Position numbers and translations under genes: made by a program | Part shown: positions 6,571 through 8,009 of the stretch, in pieces | How the letters are laid out: the number at the start of each line of letters is the position of its first letter | Position numbering within the stretch: position 1 is the first letter of the stretch | The notes under the pieces: generated by a model | What the model was told of the DNA's origin: nothing | Database searches by the model: none | What the model saw: only the letters and a program-made list of their open reading frames with translations | From: a bacterium | GTDB taxonomy: Bacteria > Vulcanimicrobiota > Xenobia > Xenobiales > Xenobiaceae | NCBI GenBank assembly: GCA_017444165.1 | Contig: JAFSXH010000130.1 | Location: 1 to 8,009 of the forward strand | Length of the DNA: 8,009 nt | Direction of reading: 5' to 3'

Positions 6571-7206
6571 TTGTTGAGTATGTCTATGATTAAAGATGAT
6601 AATCACTCTCCTATGATTAGTAATCATCCCCTGTCATCTAATGTTGATAGAGTGTTGATCTCCAATCGAGAGATCATGGTACGTATAAGTGAACTGGCTC
6701 AGGAGATCTCTAAAGATTATGCTGGTGAGGATATCGTAGTCATAGGTGTACTCAAAGGAGCTATGCCTTTTATGGCCTATCTCATTAAAGAGATAACTAC
6801 ACCTATCATCATGGATTTTGTGGCCATATCCTCTTACTCTGGCGGAACTTCTTCTACAGGTATCGTGCGCTTCCAAAAGGACGTAGAAGAATCGTTAAAA
6901 GATAAACATGTTTTGATAATTGAGGATATAGTCGACACAGGTTTGACTCTAAAGTATTTGCTGGAAACTTTTAAATTGCGCCAACCTAAGAGTATGGCGA
7001 TATGTTGCTTAGTCGACAAGCCAGCCAGACGAAAGGTAGAGATCCCTGTTAAGTATGTAGGCTTTACCATTCCCAACTGTTTTATTTTGGGGTTTGGTAT
7101 GGATTACGAGGAGAGCTACCGCAACTTAGACTTTGTTGGTATTATGGATCCTCAAACGGTTCAGAGACTCCAAGAGGAAGCCAGTAAGGTACTCATTGTT
7201 CCGTAG
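6571..7206 (+). CDS. hpt: Hypoxanthine(-guanine) phosphoribosyltransferase, canonical (copy 2)
   Basis: This 211-aa purine-salvage enzyme transfers ribose-5-phosphate from PRPP to hypoxanthine, and probably guanine, giving IMP or GMP. All signature residues are present: LKG (61-63), mobile-loop Ser88-Tyr89 within SSYSGGTSSTG, PRPP motif EDIVDTGLT (118-126) with catalytic Asp122, purine-binding Lys150 in DKPARRK, stacking Phe171, Asp178 and Arg184. The core begins near residue 27; the first 26 residues are a polar Asn/Ser-rich extension not typical of bacterial HPRT. AAGAGG at 6560-6565 supports TTG at 6571 (5 nt) or the adjacent TTG at 6574 (8 nt); ATGs at 6580 and 6586 are less well placed. 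The gene is 9 bp after the membrane-protein stop, last in the ftsH cluster, and convergent with the next gene. No terminator was seen in the 13-bp gap. Confidence 0.95.
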   Translation: MLSMSMIKDDNHSPMISNHPLSSNVDRVLISNREIMVRISELAQEISKDYAGEDIVVIGVLKGAMPFMAYLIKEITTPIIMDFVAISSYSGGTSSTGIVRFQKDVEESLKDKHVLIIEDIVDTGLTLKYLLETFKLRQPKSMAICCLVDKPARRKVEIPVKYVGFTIPNCFILGFGMDYEESYRNLDFVGIMDPQTVQRLQEEASKVLIVP

Positions 7207-7219
7207 ATTTACTGCTTTT

Positions 7220-8009
7220 CTATTCATGAGTAGGTTGGAGTTTGTAAAAATAATAATATGCTGGAGCGTCAACTGAGCTGTAATATGGCAGGAGGCAAGT
7301 AAAATGTTTCCTGCTTTTCTGTTTTAGATAATTTTCTACTTGTTCTTTGTTTATGTTGAGAGAACTGACAACAAGCAAATCAGCATCCTTTAGAGCAATT
7401 GCTGTTGAGTCAGCGAATAAATTGTCTGCAGGATAGACTGCTGTTGCATACATCAACAGAGGGGTGAATGCCTGTACAGTAAAATGGGCATCTACTAGAA
7501 CTACGCGGCTGTTTTTGAAGCACGTCTGATAGTTTTCATAATTTCCTCGTGGATTTCGTAAGGAAGCACCATTGTTTGGCTGAAGATTACTCGTGATAAT
7601 ACAACTTACTACAATCAACATTAGCAACGTATCCTGCAATGAGGATAGTCTTTGTTTTTTATGAAAACAGTATGTCAAAATACTATTTGTAATAAAGATA
7701 AGCATTGGAGAAAACAACGGCATAATTAAAAATAGGTAACGAACTGTGAAATCTCCTCTTCCGTTGGGTGCAAATTTCATTAAATACAGTGCAGTAAAAA
7801 TTAAAGAGAGCACTATAAGCACCTTCTCTGCATGATTTTGTATCATGGACTGGCATAGCGCAGTATTTTTTTTAATTTTTTCTTTAACATAATATAAAAT
7901 TTTACCGTATTTCAGTATACATAGACGTACAATAATGAGTGCTATAACGACGGATAATATTGAGAAGATAACAATTAAAAATTTATCAAGAACATTAAAA
8001 TCAACATTC
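7220..8009 (-). CDS. Multi-pass membrane protein, possible GT-C glycosyltransferase, C-terminal part (cut by right edge)
   Basis: The minus-strand frame is open from the right edge to TAG at 7222-7220, giving 262 visible residues. An ATG at 7846-7844 exists, but 54 codons upstream of it stay open and encode another membrane helix, so the true start lies outside the window. Hydrophobic segments lie at visible residues about 9-33, 62-78, 91-114 and 126-140. A predicted soluble C-terminal domain of about 120 residues follows, with a possible Rossmann-like strand (SRVVLVDAH) and ADLLVVSS. The GDFTVRYLFLIMPLF stretch (85-99) recalls the R-Y-x-x-P region of GT-C/PMT-type sugar transferases, a tentative similarity. 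The gene is A/T-richer than ftsH to the eye, with A8 and A6 runs in the coding strand near 7866-7881. It converges on hpt copy 2. Confidence 0.8.
   Translation of the reverse strand, partial: NVDFNVLDKFLIVIFSILSVVIALIIVRLCILKYGKILYYVKEKIKKNTALCQSMIQNHAEKVLIVLSLIFTALYLMKFAPNGRGDFTVRYLFLIMPLFSPMLIFITNSILTYCFHKKQRLSSLQDTLLMLIVVSCIITSNLQPNNGASLRNPRGNYENYQTCFKNSRVVLVDAHFTVQAFTPLLMYATAVYPADNLFADSTAIALKDADLLVVSSLNINKEQVENYLKQKSRKHFTCLLPYYSSVDAPAYYYFYKLQPTHE

Noticed and set aside
6634..7076. Minus-strand open frames inside hpt copy 2
   Set aside because: They are antisense to a fully conserved HPRT and have no domain or start support.
7207..7219. Terminator between the convergent hpt copy 2 and membrane gene
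   Set aside because: The 13-bp gap contains no inverted repeat with a T-tract; any terminator must lie inside a flanking gene.

Overview
The window is a compact bacterial chromosome segment: seven protein genes, one tRNA and short intergenic gaps. It is moderately A/T-rich, lacks introns, and has Shine-Dalgarno sites ahead of most genes. The phylum cannot be fixed from sequence alone. The useful clues are a eukaryotic-type Ser/Thr kinase, frequent TTG/GTG starts, a tRNA gene without an encoded CCA end, and the widely conserved order tilS-hpt-ftsH. No mobile element, CRISPR array or prophage gene is visible, so this reads as a core region.

Left part (1-1744, minus strand): a Ser/Thr protein kinase fused to a degenerate receiver-like domain, followed 13 bp later by the start of a major facilitator superfamily transporter that runs off the left edge. 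The two look like an operon. Its upstream region (1745-1829) carries a run of TTAC units spaced about 7 bp apart on the minus strand.

Central part (1830-4004, plus strand): a sigma70-like promoter, a tRNA with anticodon CAU and a strong intrinsic terminator. Six bases later comes tilS, the lysidine synthetase whose substrate is a CAU-anticodon isoleucine tRNA. tilS overlaps the ribosome-binding site of a hypoxanthine phosphoribosyltransferase-like gene (copy 1). Copy 1 has lost or changed most signature catalytic residues.

Right-central part (4005-7206, plus strand): ftsH, with its own likely promoter and a TTG start; an unrecognised 189-aa membrane protein translationally coupled to ftsH; and a second, fully canonical hypoxanthine phosphoribosyltransferase (copy 2). 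Thus ftsH is flanked by two Hpt paralogues. The one in the ancestral tilS-hpt-ftsH position looks catalytically compromised, while the downstream copy keeps every expected active-site residue. In Bacillus subtilis a TilS-HprT complex has been reported to activate ftsH, so a retained non-enzymatic role for copy 1 is a testable idea.

Right edge (7220-8009, minus strand): the C-terminal part of a multi-pass membrane protein, possibly a GT-C type glycosyltransferase. Its reading frame stays open to the window edge, so its real start is outside the window.
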